Assembly: GCF_001936475.1 (NCBI RefSeq)
Contig: NZ_MSPQ01000001.1
Location: 124,001-188,000, forward strand
DNA from: Algoriphagus marinus
GTDB lineage: Bacteria; Bacteroidota; Bacteroidia; Cytophagales; Cyclobacteriaceae
Length of the DNA: 64,000 nucleotides
Direction of reading: 5' to 3'
Shown here: positions 1 through 7,566 of the stretch, one piece after another
How positions within the stretch are numbered: the stretch's first letter is position 1
How the letters are laid out: each line of letters begins with the position of its first letter
Notes under the pieces: generated by a model
The model's database searches: none
What the model was told of the DNA's origin: nothing
Seen by the model: only the letters and a program-made list of their open reading frames with translations
Program-made: the position numbers and the translations under genes

Positions 1-4
1 GGAC

Positions 5-1018
5 TTGATTGTCGATACACTGTATTTGGAAAAGGATACGGTAACAAAAGATCTGGGCACAAATTTTAATTATATTAAAAGAGGAGATAAAGAATTTCTT
101 GTAACCACACGAAAAAATCGGTTTCTTGAATACAGCTATCCAGAAGGAAAACTGATTCGGGACCAACTCTATTTTACTGAAGGACCAGATGGGATTGGCA
201 GCTTTATTCAAGTTGATTTTACAGATGATTCTTCCGCTTGGTTTGTATCCTCCACGAAGCTTGTAAGAGCGGATCACTTCGGGAAAGTAAAGTCTCGTTA
301 TAATCTCCCACAAGGTCCGCCTGAAAGATTGGCAATCAATTATAATACTCTGATGGGAACAAAAGCTATAAATATCAATGGAAAGATAATTATTCCAGAT
401 GTTCCATTTGTGCTAAAGGAGTCCTTGTTGGATTATGAAAACTGGCTGCTCGAATTTGAAACGAAAGACAGCTCAATCAATTATGTGAAATTTAAGTATC
501 CAAGTAAATACCGTGATTTTCTGGATGATCCCACGTTCGCTACTTATCAGAACGAGTATAATGAAAAAGAAAATCTACACTTGATTTCCTTCCCTGCAGA
601 CGACTCCCTTCTGGTTATTTCCCAGAATTCGAAGAAATGGATATATGCAGGAGTGGATGAGAAAATGGAATTTTTGGCGGGTAAAACTGAGGAACGAGGT
701 GAATTCACAGCTTTTCTTCCGAACAGCAATACCAGTAAATACAGTTGGGTGGATTATGATCCTACCGCTCTGGTTTATCTACGTGGGGCAATTATAAGAC
801 CTGACACAGAGGCAAACCGAGATCAGGGTAAATCTCCACTTTCCAAACTAGTGATTTTGGATAAAGACTTTAAAAAAATAACAGAAGTCGTTTTACCTTT
901 TAATACCCGTGGTTTTTCGACACCGGACGGTTACTACTTATACATCGGATACCCTCACTCCGAAGATGAAGTCGGATTTGTCAGATTAGATTTCTCAAAA
1001 ATAAACACTAGGAAATAA
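5..1018 (+). CDS. DUF4221 family protein, 5' end outside the window
   Basis: The 337 visible residues read as a beta-rich protein with repeated strand-turn-strand stretches, resembling the DUF4221 proteins common in Algoriphagus relatives, which are usually secreted or lipoproteins with a propeller-like fold. No function is established for the family. The only start in view is a TTG at base 5, the frame is open to the window edge and no signal peptide is visible, so the true start is almost certainly upstream. The stop TAA is followed by about 115 bp of non-coding sequence and the terminator of the convergent rng gene. The family call is from memory of similar proteins; the coding status is certain. 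Confidence 0.7.
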   Translation: MIVDTLYLEKDTVTKDLGTNFNYIKRGDKEFLVTTRKNRFLEYSYPEGKLIRDQLYFTEGPDGIGSFIQVDFTDDSSAWFVSSTKLVRADHFGKVKSRYNLPQGPPERLAINYNTLMGTKAININGKIIIPDVPFVLKESLLDYENWLLEFETKDSSINYVKFKYPSKYRDFLDDPTFATYQNEYNEKENLHLISFPADDSLLVISQNSKKWIYAGVDEKMEFLAGKTEERGEFTAFLPNSNTSKYSWVDYDPTALVYLRGAIIRPDTEANRDQGKSPLSKLVILDKDFKKITEVVLPFNTRGFSTPDGYYLYIGYPHSEDEVGFVRLDFSKINTRK

Positions 1019-1118
1019 TACTAAAGAATTCGGAGGGTTTTAAAGTGCAAAAGAAAATCCAGTTTCTAGACGCGCTCATTGCACTTCCTTTGTGTCCTTA
1101 GCGATTAAAAAAATACTC
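1019..1118. repeat. Possible degenerate dispersed repeat tail
   Basis: Between the DUF4221 stop and the rng terminator, the segment around 1089-1110 contains TTTGTGTCCTTAGCGATTAA. This resembles a short motif (roughly 'ctttgtgtcctttgcggttaaa') that I recall recurring in intergenic DNA of many Bacteroidota. No second copy was seen in this window, so its repeat status is a recollection. No ORF or promoter is evident. Confidence 0.3.
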
Positions 1119-1153
1119 AAAAAAAAAAGCGAGACTAATCAGTCTCGCTTTTT
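1119..1153 (-). terminator. Rho-independent terminator of rng
   Basis: A 13-bp stem (1124-1136 with 1141-1153) closes on the loop AATC. On the minus strand it runs into a U tract given by the A run at 1119-1128. The TAG stop codon of rng (1137-1135) lies at the loop/stem junction, so the last codons are part of the hairpin. Confidence 0.85.
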
Positions 1154-2706
1154 ACAATTAGTTCGATTTCCTCTCCAGATTCATCTAGGAATCTGTATTC
1201 CGTCACCGGCAGGGAAGAATCTTTGATCAGTTTAATCCATTTGTAATACTTGAAAAACCACTTTACTCGCTGGCTAATCATGCCACTGGTAAAGTATGCG
1301 TGCAGATAGGGATGCAGCCCGATTTGGATTTTGTCCACGTTTTGGATAGTAGCCATATGCTCCAGATCTTTTTCCAGCTTATCCGCCACCAAAATAGAGG
1401 CTTGGATTTTACCGGTACCATTACAAGCCGGGCAAGTTTCTTTGGTCACAATATTGACCTCCGGCCTTACACGCTGTCTGGTGATTTGCATCAGTCCAAA
1501 CTTGCTCAATGGCAATACTGTATGCTTAGATCTGTCAGACTTCATTTCTGAATTCATCGCATCGAAGATTACCTTTTTGTTCTCGGCACGCTTCATGTCG
1601 ATAAAATCGACTACGATGATTCCCCCCATATCTCGGAGGCGAAGTTGTCTGGCAATTTCTTTCACAGCGACCAGGTTTGTTTTTAATGCTGTTGATTCTT
1701 GGTCGCTTTCCTGATTGGACTTATTTCCACTATTCACGTCGATGACGTGAAGGGCTTCGGTATGCTCGATGATCACATATCCTCCCTGCGGGAGGCTGAC
1801 CGTCTGTCCAAAGAGGCTTTTGATCTGCTTTTCTATTCCAAAACTTTCAAATAACTTAGCTTTACCGTTGTGAAGCTTGACAATTTTTTCTTTTTCAGGG
1901 GCTATAGTCCTGATGTAGGATCTGATCTGATCGTAAGTTGATTCTTCTTCTACAGTGATTGCGTCGAATGATTCATTGAGTAGATCTCTCACTAGTGAGG
2001 AGGCCATACTCATCTCTCCAATGATCTTATCGCGACTCTTTGCTTTCAGCAATTTTTTCATTCCCTCTTCCCAATTGGTGAGAAGATTTCGAAGGTCTTT
2101 ATCCAATTCCGTTACGGATTGGCCTTCAGCAACTGTCCGGATAATTACTCCGAAGTTGGCAGGTTTGATAGAATTGATGAGTCTCAGAAGACGCTTTCTT
2201 TCCTCACTGCTCCTAATCTTTTTAGACACATTGACTGAGTCTGAAAAGGGTACAAGCACAAGGTAACGACCAGGTAGAGAGAGCTCACAGGATAGTCGGG
2301 GGCCTTTCGTAGATATAGGTTCTTTGACGACCTGAACCAGTATTTGCTGGTTTTTGGATAGAGGGCTGGAAATTTTTCCAATCTTATCTATCTCAGATTC
2401 GTTTTCAAAGCCTTTCAGCATGTAATTGCTGTAATTGTTGTTGCGAACTTGCTTGGTGAACTTAGTCAAGCTGTTGAAATTTGGCCCCAGGTCTTGGTAG
2501 TGAAGGAATGCATCCTTCTCGTATCCTACGTCAATGAATGCGGCATTAAGCCCATTGACTATTTTTCTGACCGTACCGAGGTAAATATCTCCAACTTTGA
2601 ACTGGTTGTCCATCCCTTCGGAATGCAACTCAATCAAACTTTTATCTTCGAGAAGAGCAATACGACTCCCGTTTTGAGCAGAATCGATTAACAATTCCGT
2701 ACTCAA
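1135..2706 (-). CDS. rng: Ribonuclease G/E family endoribonuclease
   Basis: This single-strand-specific endoribonuclease processes 16S rRNA 5' ends and degrades mRNA in the cytoplasm. At 523 residues it is the RNase G form, without the long RNase E scaffold. An N-terminal S1 domain begins at about residue 36 (VGDIYLGTVRKIVNGLNAAF). The catalytic magnesium-binding aspartates are D323 in HVIDVNSG and D370 in VVDFIDM. The zinc-link motif CPAC is at residues 425-428. Start ATG 2706 fits the family N-terminus. In many Bacteroidota rng lies beside HU and mutY, and the same order is seen here (rng, bS22-like, TPR, HU on the minus strand, then mutY divergently). Its stop codon is embedded in its terminator. 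Confidence 0.95.
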   Translation of the reverse strand: MSTELLIDSAQNGSRIALLEDKSLIELHSEGMDNQFKVGDIYLGTVRKIVNGLNAAFIDVGYEKDAFLHYQDLGPNFNSLTKFTKQVRNNNYSNYMLKGFENESEIDKIGKISSPLSKNQQILVQVVKEPISTKGPRLSCELSLPGRYLVLVPFSDSVNVSKKIRSSEERKRLLRLINSIKPANFGVIIRTVAEGQSVTELDKDLRNLLTNWEEGMKKLLKAKSRDKIIGEMSMASSLVRDLLNESFDAITVEEESTYDQIRSYIRTIAPEKEKIVKLHNGKAKLFESFGIEKQIKSLFGQTVSLPQGGYVIIEHTEALHVIDVNSGNKSNQESDQESTALKTNLVAVKEIARQLRLRDMGGIIVVDFIDMKRAENKKVIFDAMNSEMKSDRSKHTVLPLSKFGLMQITRQRVRPEVNIVTKETCPACNGTGKIQASILVADKLEKDLEHMATIQNVDKIQIGLHPYLHAYFTSGMISQRVKWFFKYYKWIKLIKDSSLPVTEYRFLDESGEEIELIVKSETD

Positions 2707-2765
2707 AGTCTCTAATTAATAATGTAAATGAACGTTGTACTAAAATGAGAATAAGAAGAAGTGTA

Positions 2766-2855
2766 TTACTTCTTCTTATGTCTGTTTTTTCTTAGTCTTT
2801 TCTTACGCTTGTGCGTAGCGATCTTATGTCTCTTTCTTTTCTTTCCGCAAGGCAT
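2766..2855 (-). CDS. Tiny basic ribosomal protein, bS22/mS38 (AURKAIP1/COX24) type
   Basis: I translated this 29-residue ORF by hand: it begins MPCGKKRKRHKIATHKRKK, ends in a run of Arg/Lys/His and stops with TAA. About two thirds of the residues are basic. It matches the short AURKAIP1/COX24-domain proteins annotated in Bacteroidota. Relatives are bS22 of mycobacterial ribosomes and mS38 of mitoribosomes, which sit near the decoding centre of the small subunit. It lies between the TPR gene (30 bp upstream) and rng (59 bp downstream) on the same strand, so co-transcription is likely. Coding status is well supported by the family pattern; a ribosomal role in this group is inferred from homology. 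Confidence 0.85.
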   Translation of the reverse strand: MPCGKKRKRHKIATHKRKKRLRKNRHKKK

Positions 2856-2885
2856 AGTCTTTGGATTTAGTTGTGATACAATAAT

Positions 2886-3713
2886 TTACAGCTTGTCAAG
2901 ATAGCTTTGGATACTTCCCAAGATCATTTCATCCTGCGTCATTTCCTTCACTTTCTCGAACTGAGCTTTTGCTTTATTCTTTTGATTCGCTTCAAAATAG
3001 CTCACTGCAAGATAAAACTGTCCCTGAAGATTATTTGGATGATATTGAATCAATTCCTCAAATCGTTCAGTGGCTCGTTTGTACTGGCCAGATTGCATAG
3101 ATAGGATTCCCATATTGAATAGTCCATCCTCATTAGTTGGATCTTGTGCCAAAACTTCTCTCAGCATCGTAATCCCCTGCATTGGGTTGGACGAAGACAC
3201 ATAGGTCATCGCTATTTTTGTTTTCAAATCTAATCGTGCTGGATCTTTATCTAGCACCTGTGTTAAATACTTTCGAGTTTGATCGGCTGTGAAAGACACC
3301 TTATCAGCATCCAGAGCAAAGCCAAAAGCCTCATAATAGGCATTTCCCGCTTTTTCGGATAGTTCACCGGATGGATACTTATCAGCCGCTAGGCTTAAAA
3401 AATATCCAGCACTGTCATACATTCCGAGCTCTCGATAAATTGAAGCCAATCCATCTGCTGAAGATAAGTAATCTTCTTGACTGGAGTTAGCAGCAATCTG
3501 AAGCTTTAAAGCATTAATTTTTTCAGCTTGATCAAGAGAGATCTCAGCATCATGCATCGCCATTGGATTGGCTGACTCTGAAGTTTCGGGCTGGTTTTCT
3601 TGAGAAATTCCATCTGCCTCCCCTTCATTATCCACCACTACTTTAGGTAGTGCATACAGTCCTACGACTGCAATGACCCCAATAAGCAATAAAATGAGCT
3701 GAGATCTTTTCAT
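2886..3713 (-). CDS. Membrane-anchored tetratricopeptide-repeat protein
   Basis: The protein has 275 residues. An uncleaved-looking N-terminal membrane segment (residues about 5-24, LILLLIGVIAVVGLYALPKV) is followed by an acidic linker and then TPR units over about residues 60-270. One clear unit reads GLFNMGILSMQSGQYKRATERF, followed by LQGQFYLAVSYFEANQKNKA. TPR arrays act as protein-binding scaffolds; the partner is unknown. The gene lies 17 bp after HU and 30 bp before the bS22-like gene on the same strand, a small operon. The N-terminal anchor and exported TPRs suggest a periplasmic location, which is inference. No enzymatic motif was seen. Confidence 0.8.
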   Translation of the reverse strand: MKRSQLILLLIGVIAVVGLYALPKVVVDNEGEADGISQENQPETSESANPMAMHDAEISLDQAEKINALKLQIAANSSQEDYLSSADGLASIYRELGMYDSAGYFLSLAADKYPSGELSEKAGNAYYEAFGFALDADKVSFTADQTRKYLTQVLDKDPARLDLKTKIAMTYVSSSNPMQGITMLREVLAQDPTNEDGLFNMGILSMQSGQYKRATERFEELIQYHPNNLQGQFYLAVSYFEANQKNKAKAQFEKVKEMTQDEMILGSIQSYLDKL

Positions 3714-3730
3714 GTCAATTCTCTCCAGGC

Positions 3731-4039
3731 TTAGTCCTGAGGAGCAAGGTCCTTGATTTTTTTACTCGATTTGATCTTCTCGATAAACACCTTCGATGGC
3801 TTGAAAGCCGGAATGTAATGCTCATCAATTACGATCGCTGTGTTTTTTGAAATGTTACGGGCGATTTTCTTAGCTCTCTTCTTGTTAATGAAGCTGCCAA
3901 ATCCTCTCACATAGATGTTATCACCTTCGGCCATTGAATCCTTCACTACTTTGAAGAATGCCTCAACTGTCTGTGTTACATCGTCTTTCTGGATTCCAGT
4001 TTTATCTGCAATCTTGCTAATTACTTCTGCTTTTGTCAC
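3731..4039 (-). CDS. HU/IHF-family DNA-bending protein
   Basis: The protein has 102 residues. It shows the HU fold: N-terminal helices (MTKAEVISKIADKTGIQKDDV), the saddle strand IYVRGFGSFINKKR, and a DNA-binding arm whose tip carries the IPAFKPSK region instead of the usual NP(A/K) series. It acts as a dimer that bends and compacts DNA. The C-terminus extends about ten residues beyond E. coli HU, ending in a basic/acidic tail. Start ATG 4039 matches the family. It is divergent from mutY across 144 bp that hold a good -7 element for this gene (4105-4112). HU versus IHF cannot be decided from the sequence alone. Confidence 0.93.
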   Translation of the reverse strand: MTKAEVISKIADKTGIQKDDVTQTVEAFFKVVKDSMAEGDNIYVRGFGSFINKKRAKKIARNISKNTAIVIDEHYIPAFKPSKVFIEKIKSSKKIKDLAPQD

Positions 4040-4104
4040 TGTTAAATTATTTAGAAATTATGAAATAAGCTTAACAACCTATTAACCAAGTGTTTTTGGG
4101 ACTG

Positions 4105-4112
4105 CAAATGTA
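4105..4112 (-). promoter_or_regulatory. Candidate -7 element upstream of HU
   Basis: Read on the minus strand, the bases give TACATTTG, an exact match to the Bacteroidota -7 consensus TAnnTTTG, about 65 bp upstream of the HU start. A T-rich stretch lies roughly where the -33 element is expected, without a clean TTG. The match is seen; promoter function is inferred. Confidence 0.45.
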
Positions 4113-4183
4113 CAAGAACCTACGCAATTAAAAAACATATTCAGAAAAATTAGCTTGGTTTGTATAACTGATTTTATTTACCT

Positions 4184-5251
4184 ATGACTCCTAATCCTAC
4201 TGACTATCAGGCCTTTTCTTATCAAATAATTCGTTGGTACCGTGAAAATCCAAGAGATTTACCTTGGAGAAATACCTTAGATCCTTATAAAATATGGCTA
4301 TCTGAGATCATTTTACAGCAAACTAGAGTAGCACAAGGCTTACCTTATTATGAAGCTTTTGTAAAGGCTTATCCAAAAATCAAGGATTTGGCCTTAGCAC
4401 CAGAAGAAGATGTATTGAGGCTCTGGCAAGGATTGGGCTATTACAGTCGAGCGAGAAACCTTCATTTCTGCGCAAAATCGATTTGGTTTGACTTGAACGG
4501 AAAATTTCCAGCTAGTTATGCGGAACTTCTAAAGTTAAAAGGTGTAGGTAGCTACACGGCAGCTGCAATTTCAAGTTTTGCATTTGGTGAAAAAAAAGCA
4601 GTGGTAGACGGGAATGTATTCCGGGTACTGGCAAGGTATTTTGGAATAGCGACTGATATTGCGAGTGGAGCGGGTAAAAAAGAATTTGAATCTCTTGCCA
4701 ATTTAATTATTCCAACAGAAAATCCTGCCGAATTCAATCAAGCAATAATGGATTTCGGGGCAAGAATGTGTGTTCCTAAAAATCCAGCTTGTGATTCTTG
4801 TCCCTTAGCAAATTCATGCTTTGCTTTCCAAAAGGATCTGGTAAGTTCACTTCCTTTGAAAATCAACAAAACCAAAGTGAAGGAGCGAGAGCTACATTAT
4901 TATGTGATCAAATGCGGAAATCAATCGGTCTGGAATAAAAGAACCTCTGGAGACATTTGGGAAGGGTTACATGACTTTCCTCAAGAAGGGATATTCTCAA
5001 TAAACGAGAATGAAGACAAAGGCTTTCCCAAACCTGAAAGCATAAAAGTTTATCCGAAAAAATACAGACACATTTTGTCACATCAGAAATTGAATGCTCA
5101 GTTCTCCGAAGTCAAAATTCCAGATGAAAAGACTGCAGAATTAGCTCAATGGTGTGTTAACCAAGGTCTTTTACTCGTAGAAGAAGAAAGAGTTGACTAT
5201 CTGGCAAAGCCAAAGTTAATAGTCAACTTTTTGAACGATACTAAGATTTGA
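4184..5251 (+). CDS. mutY: A/G-specific adenine DNA glycosylase
   Basis: MutY removes adenine mispaired with 8-oxoguanine or guanine, preventing G:C to T:A transversions. Within 355 residues it shows the helix-hairpin-helix segment LKGVGSYTAAAISSF, the catalytic region SEIILQQTRVAQ, the conserved aspartate D142 in VVDGNVFRVLAR, and the [4Fe-4S] ligands C196, C203, C206 and C212 with the usual C-x6-C-x2-C-x5-C spacing. A NUDIX-like C-terminal domain follows from about residue 230 and would recognise 8-oxoG. ssb starts 46 bp downstream on the same strand, and gldE follows; mutY-ssb-gldE is a familiar Bacteroidota order. Confidence 0.96.
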   Translation: MTPNPTDYQAFSYQIIRWYRENPRDLPWRNTLDPYKIWLSEIILQQTRVAQGLPYYEAFVKAYPKIKDLALAPEEDVLRLWQGLGYYSRARNLHFCAKSIWFDLNGKFPASYAELLKLKGVGSYTAAAISSFAFGEKKAVVDGNVFRVLARYFGIATDIASGAGKKEFESLANLIIPTENPAEFNQAIMDFGARMCVPKNPACDSCPLANSCFAFQKDLVSSLPLKINKTKVKERELHYYVIKCGNQSVWNKRTSGDIWEGLHDFPQEGIFSINENEDKGFPKPESIKVYPKKYRHILSHQKLNAQFSEVKIPDEKTAELAQWCVNQGLLLVEEERVDYLAKPKLIVNFLNDTKI

Positions 5252-5297
5252 GTACCTTCATCAAGTAGAATTTCGAAAATAAAACAAAGAAAAAAAT

Positions 5298-5765
5298 ATG
5301 GCAGGAGTTAACAAAGTAATATTAGTGGGGAATCTTGGCGCAGACCCAGAAGTAAAATATTTGGAAGGAGACAATGTGGTAGCAAATCTTAGCCTTGCAA
5401 CTACTGAGGCCTATAAAGATAGAAGTGGAAACCGAGTAGAACAAACAGAGTGGCATGATCTTGAACTATGGGGTCAGCAGGCAAAAATAGCTGAACAATA
5501 CCTCAAAAAAGGAAGTCAAATCTATGTGGAAGGAAAGATCAAATCCGACAAGTGGACTGATGAACAAGGTCAAAATAGAAAACGGATGAAGATAAGGGTG
5601 CTGAGTTTCACTATGCTTGGAGCAAAACCCGAAGGAAGTGGATCTGGAATGGGTAATCAAGCTCCTGCAGCTCAAAACTACCAACCTAAAGCTACTGCAT
5701 CAGCTCCTTCACCAAACCCACCGATGATGGAAGCTGATTCAGCAGATGATGATCTTCCATTTTAA
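5298..5765 (+). CDS. ssb: Single-stranded DNA-binding protein
   Basis: SSB coats and protects single-stranded DNA in replication and repair. The 155-residue protein has an N-terminal OB fold (about residues 1-108, MAGVNKVILVGNLGADPEVK onwards). A flexible linker rich in Gly, Pro, Gln and Ala follows, then the acidic tip DDDLPF, which docks partner enzymes. Length and ends are typical. Start ATG 5298 fits the family. It follows mutY by 46 bp and is closed by a terminator at 5771-5804, so gldE likely has its own promoter. Confidence 0.97.
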   Translation: MAGVNKVILVGNLGADPEVKYLEGDNVVANLSLATTEAYKDRSGNRVEQTEWHDLELWGQQAKIAEQYLKKGSQIYVEGKIKSDKWTDEQGQNRKRMKIRVLSFTMLGAKPEGSGSGMGNQAPAAQNYQPKATASAPSPNPPMMEADSADDDLPF

Positions 5766-5770
5766 TATCT

Positions 5771-5804
5771 GAGTCCTCTGGATTAGTTTTCAGGGGATTT
5801 TTTT
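5771..5804 (+). terminator. Terminator downstream of ssb
   Basis: A hairpin pairs 5771-5780 with 5791-5800 (about ten pairs, including G-U) around a ten-base loop, followed by a run of seven to eight T. The T tract overlaps the -7 element of the next gene. Confidence 0.65.
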
Positions 5805-5811
5805 AATTTTG
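5804..5811 (+). promoter_or_regulatory. Candidate -7 element of gldE
   Basis: The bases read TAATTTTG, an exact match to TAnnTTTG, 22 bp before the gldE ATG, which would give a leader of about 17-19 nt. The site is immersed in the T tract of the ssb terminator. No strong -33 TTTG is present at the expected distance. Confidence 0.45.
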
Positions 5812-5833
5812 CACCAACCACTTTGGTTTATAC

Positions 5834-7183
5834 ATGGACGATCCCTACCCGAGTCTAGAATTATTAGGACAGATAAATGCCCCCTCTGCAAGCTATCTGA
5901 TATTAAATAGCTTGATTTTTATTTTACTTCTCATTTGCTCAGCCCTTGTTTCAGGATCAGAGGTTGCGTTTTTTTCACTTTCGAATGAAGACTTAGAAGA
6001 GATTGGAGAATCCAACAGCCCAAATGGGAAAAAAGTATTAGAACTTATTGAATCCCCAAAAAAGCTTCTTAGTACGATCCTGATTCTGAATAACCTCATC
6101 AATATTGGAATAGTCACGTTAACGACTTTTGTGGCCTGGTCTATTTTTGGCACCAATGCAACAGGAATTGTGGTTATTTTAATACAGACCGTAGGAGTTA
6201 CGTTTGCGATTGTTTTCTTCGGTGAGATTGTTCCAAAAGTCTACGCAAACAAGGCGAAAAAGGAATTCAGTCTTATAATGTCCCCTTCTATCGCTTTTTT
6301 CTCGACTATTCTAAAGCCAATCTCTGTCTTCCTGATGGCATTTAGCGATGTATTAGAAAAACGGATCAAGAAAAAAGGCTATTCCCTATCGGTCAATGAA
6401 CTGAATCAAGCACTAGAGCTTACCACTGAAGATACCCCTTCCGAAGAAAAAGATATTTTGAGAGGTATTGTAAACTTTGGAACCTTGACAGTGAAGCAAG
6501 TCATGCGGAGCAGAATGGATATCACCGCGGTAGACGTAGATATAGATTTTCATGAACTCATGGATCGTATCAATAAAAGTGGGTACTCTAGGATCCCAGT
6601 CTACGAAGAGACAATTGATAACATACTCGGGATCTTATATATCAAAGACCTCCTACCTCATATCGAACAGGAAGAGGACTTTGCTTGGAGGGAGTTGATC
6701 CGAAAAAGCTTCTACGTCCCCGAAAACAAAAAAGTAGATACCCTATTAAAAGATTTCCAACAGAAAAGAGTGCACATGGCCATAGTCGTAGATGAATATG
6801 GTGGCACCTCTGGATTGGTCACATTGGAAGATCTCATTGAGGAGATAATAGGAGAAATCAATGATGAATTTGATGATAGAGATGAATTCCTTTTCCAGGA
6901 AATTGATTCCTCCACCTTTATTTTTGAGGGAAAAGTATCCTTGAATGACTTTTGTAAAAAGCTTGAGCTTGACTCTCAAATTTTTGATGAGGTCAAAGGA
7001 GAAAGCGAATCCCTTGGCGGTTTGCTTCTTGAACTCAATTCCAAATTCCCTAAAAATGGGACAAAGATCCAATTCGAAGATTTCGAGTTTACCATTTTGG
7101 CTATGGATTCTAGAAAAATCAAAAAAGTCAAAGTTCATCTCAAGTCTGGGGAAAAAGATTCTCTTAACCCTTTTACGGACTGA
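5834..7183 (+). CDS. gldE: Gliding motility-associated protein GldE (CNNM/CorC family)
   Basis: GldE is an inner-membrane protein of the CNNM/HlyC-CorC family, associated in Flavobacterium with gliding and type IX secretion. The 449 residues contain an N-terminal DUF21 membrane domain with three to four helices (about 20-190), a CBS pair (about 205-335, with VMRSRMDITAVDVD and HMAIVVDEYGGTSGLVTLED) and a C-terminal transporter-associated domain (about 350-430). Identity rests on the domain order, the length and the position after mutY-ssb. gldD, usually its immediate partner, does not follow here; the next gene is gltB after 383 bp. A generic CorC-like transporter is the alternative. Confidence 0.85.
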   Translation: MDDPYPSLELLGQINAPSASYLILNSLIFILLLICSALVSGSEVAFFSLSNEDLEEIGESNSPNGKKVLELIESPKKLLSTILILNNLINIGIVTLTTFVAWSIFGTNATGIVVILIQTVGVTFAIVFFGEIVPKVYANKAKKEFSLIMSPSIAFFSTILKPISVFLMAFSDVLEKRIKKKGYSLSVNELNQALELTTEDTPSEEKDILRGIVNFGTLTVKQVMRSRMDITAVDVDIDFHELMDRINKSGYSRIPVYEETIDNILGILYIKDLLPHIEQEEDFAWRELIRKSFYVPENKKVDTLLKDFQQKRVHMAIVVDEYGGTSGLVTLEDLIEEIIGEINDEFDDRDEFLFQEIDSSTFIFEGKVSLNDFCKKLELDSQIFDEVKGESESLGGLLLELNSKFPKNGTKIQFEDFEFTILAMDSRKIKKVKVHLKSGEKDSLNPFTD

Positions 7184-7566
7184 TTTTTTTATTCTGAAAA
7201 ATTCTAAAAATTCAGAATATAATTTTGGGAACAAAATTAATAATCTCCTATTCTATTTATAAAAAGCCTACATAAAGAATTAAATGAAAATATTTTTCAT
7301 TTTTTTTCAAAGAAACTTAAATTTCAAAATAATGACCATTTTTTAATTTAAAAGCGATTTTTTTCACCCTTATTTCTTGCAAAAGCATGCCTAATTTCGC
7401 CTTAAGCTGTAAAAATTATTGCGAAATCGTTTTTGCTAAAAAATCAATAAAGTTAAATTTCATAAATAATACTGCATCAAACTACCTGATTTTTTACGTT
7501 TATTTTAATAGGATAAAATTTTTCTGTAATTTTTGGAAATTTTAAACCTATTAAATTCTAATACTA
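7184..7566. other. 383-bp AT-rich leader upstream of gltB
   Basis: No ORF with coding character was seen. The segment starts with a 9-bp inverted repeat (7190-7198 with 7211-7219) just after gldE, which may serve as a weak terminator. It continues as very AT-rich DNA and ends in a larger imperfect hairpin directly before gltB. The length is unusual for this compact window and suggests regulation of glutamate synthase. No exact TAnnTTTG element was found. Confidence 0.55.
7504..7555 (+). promoter_or_regulatory. Imperfect hairpin directly upstream of gltB
   Basis: A perfect 9-bp inverted repeat (TTTAATAGG at 7504-7512, CCTATTAAA at 7547-7555) encloses a second 7-bp one (AAAATTT at 7515-7521, AAATTTT at 7537-7543). 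The outer arm ends 11 bp before the gltB ATG. It could be an operator dyad or an mRNA structure occluding the start. The AT-rich background makes chance pairing possible. Confidence 0.4.

Noticed and set aside
6746..7234. 162-aa minus-strand ORF opposite the end of gldE
   Set aside because: It is antisense to the well-supported gldE frame and shows no recognisable domain or signal; an effect of codon composition.
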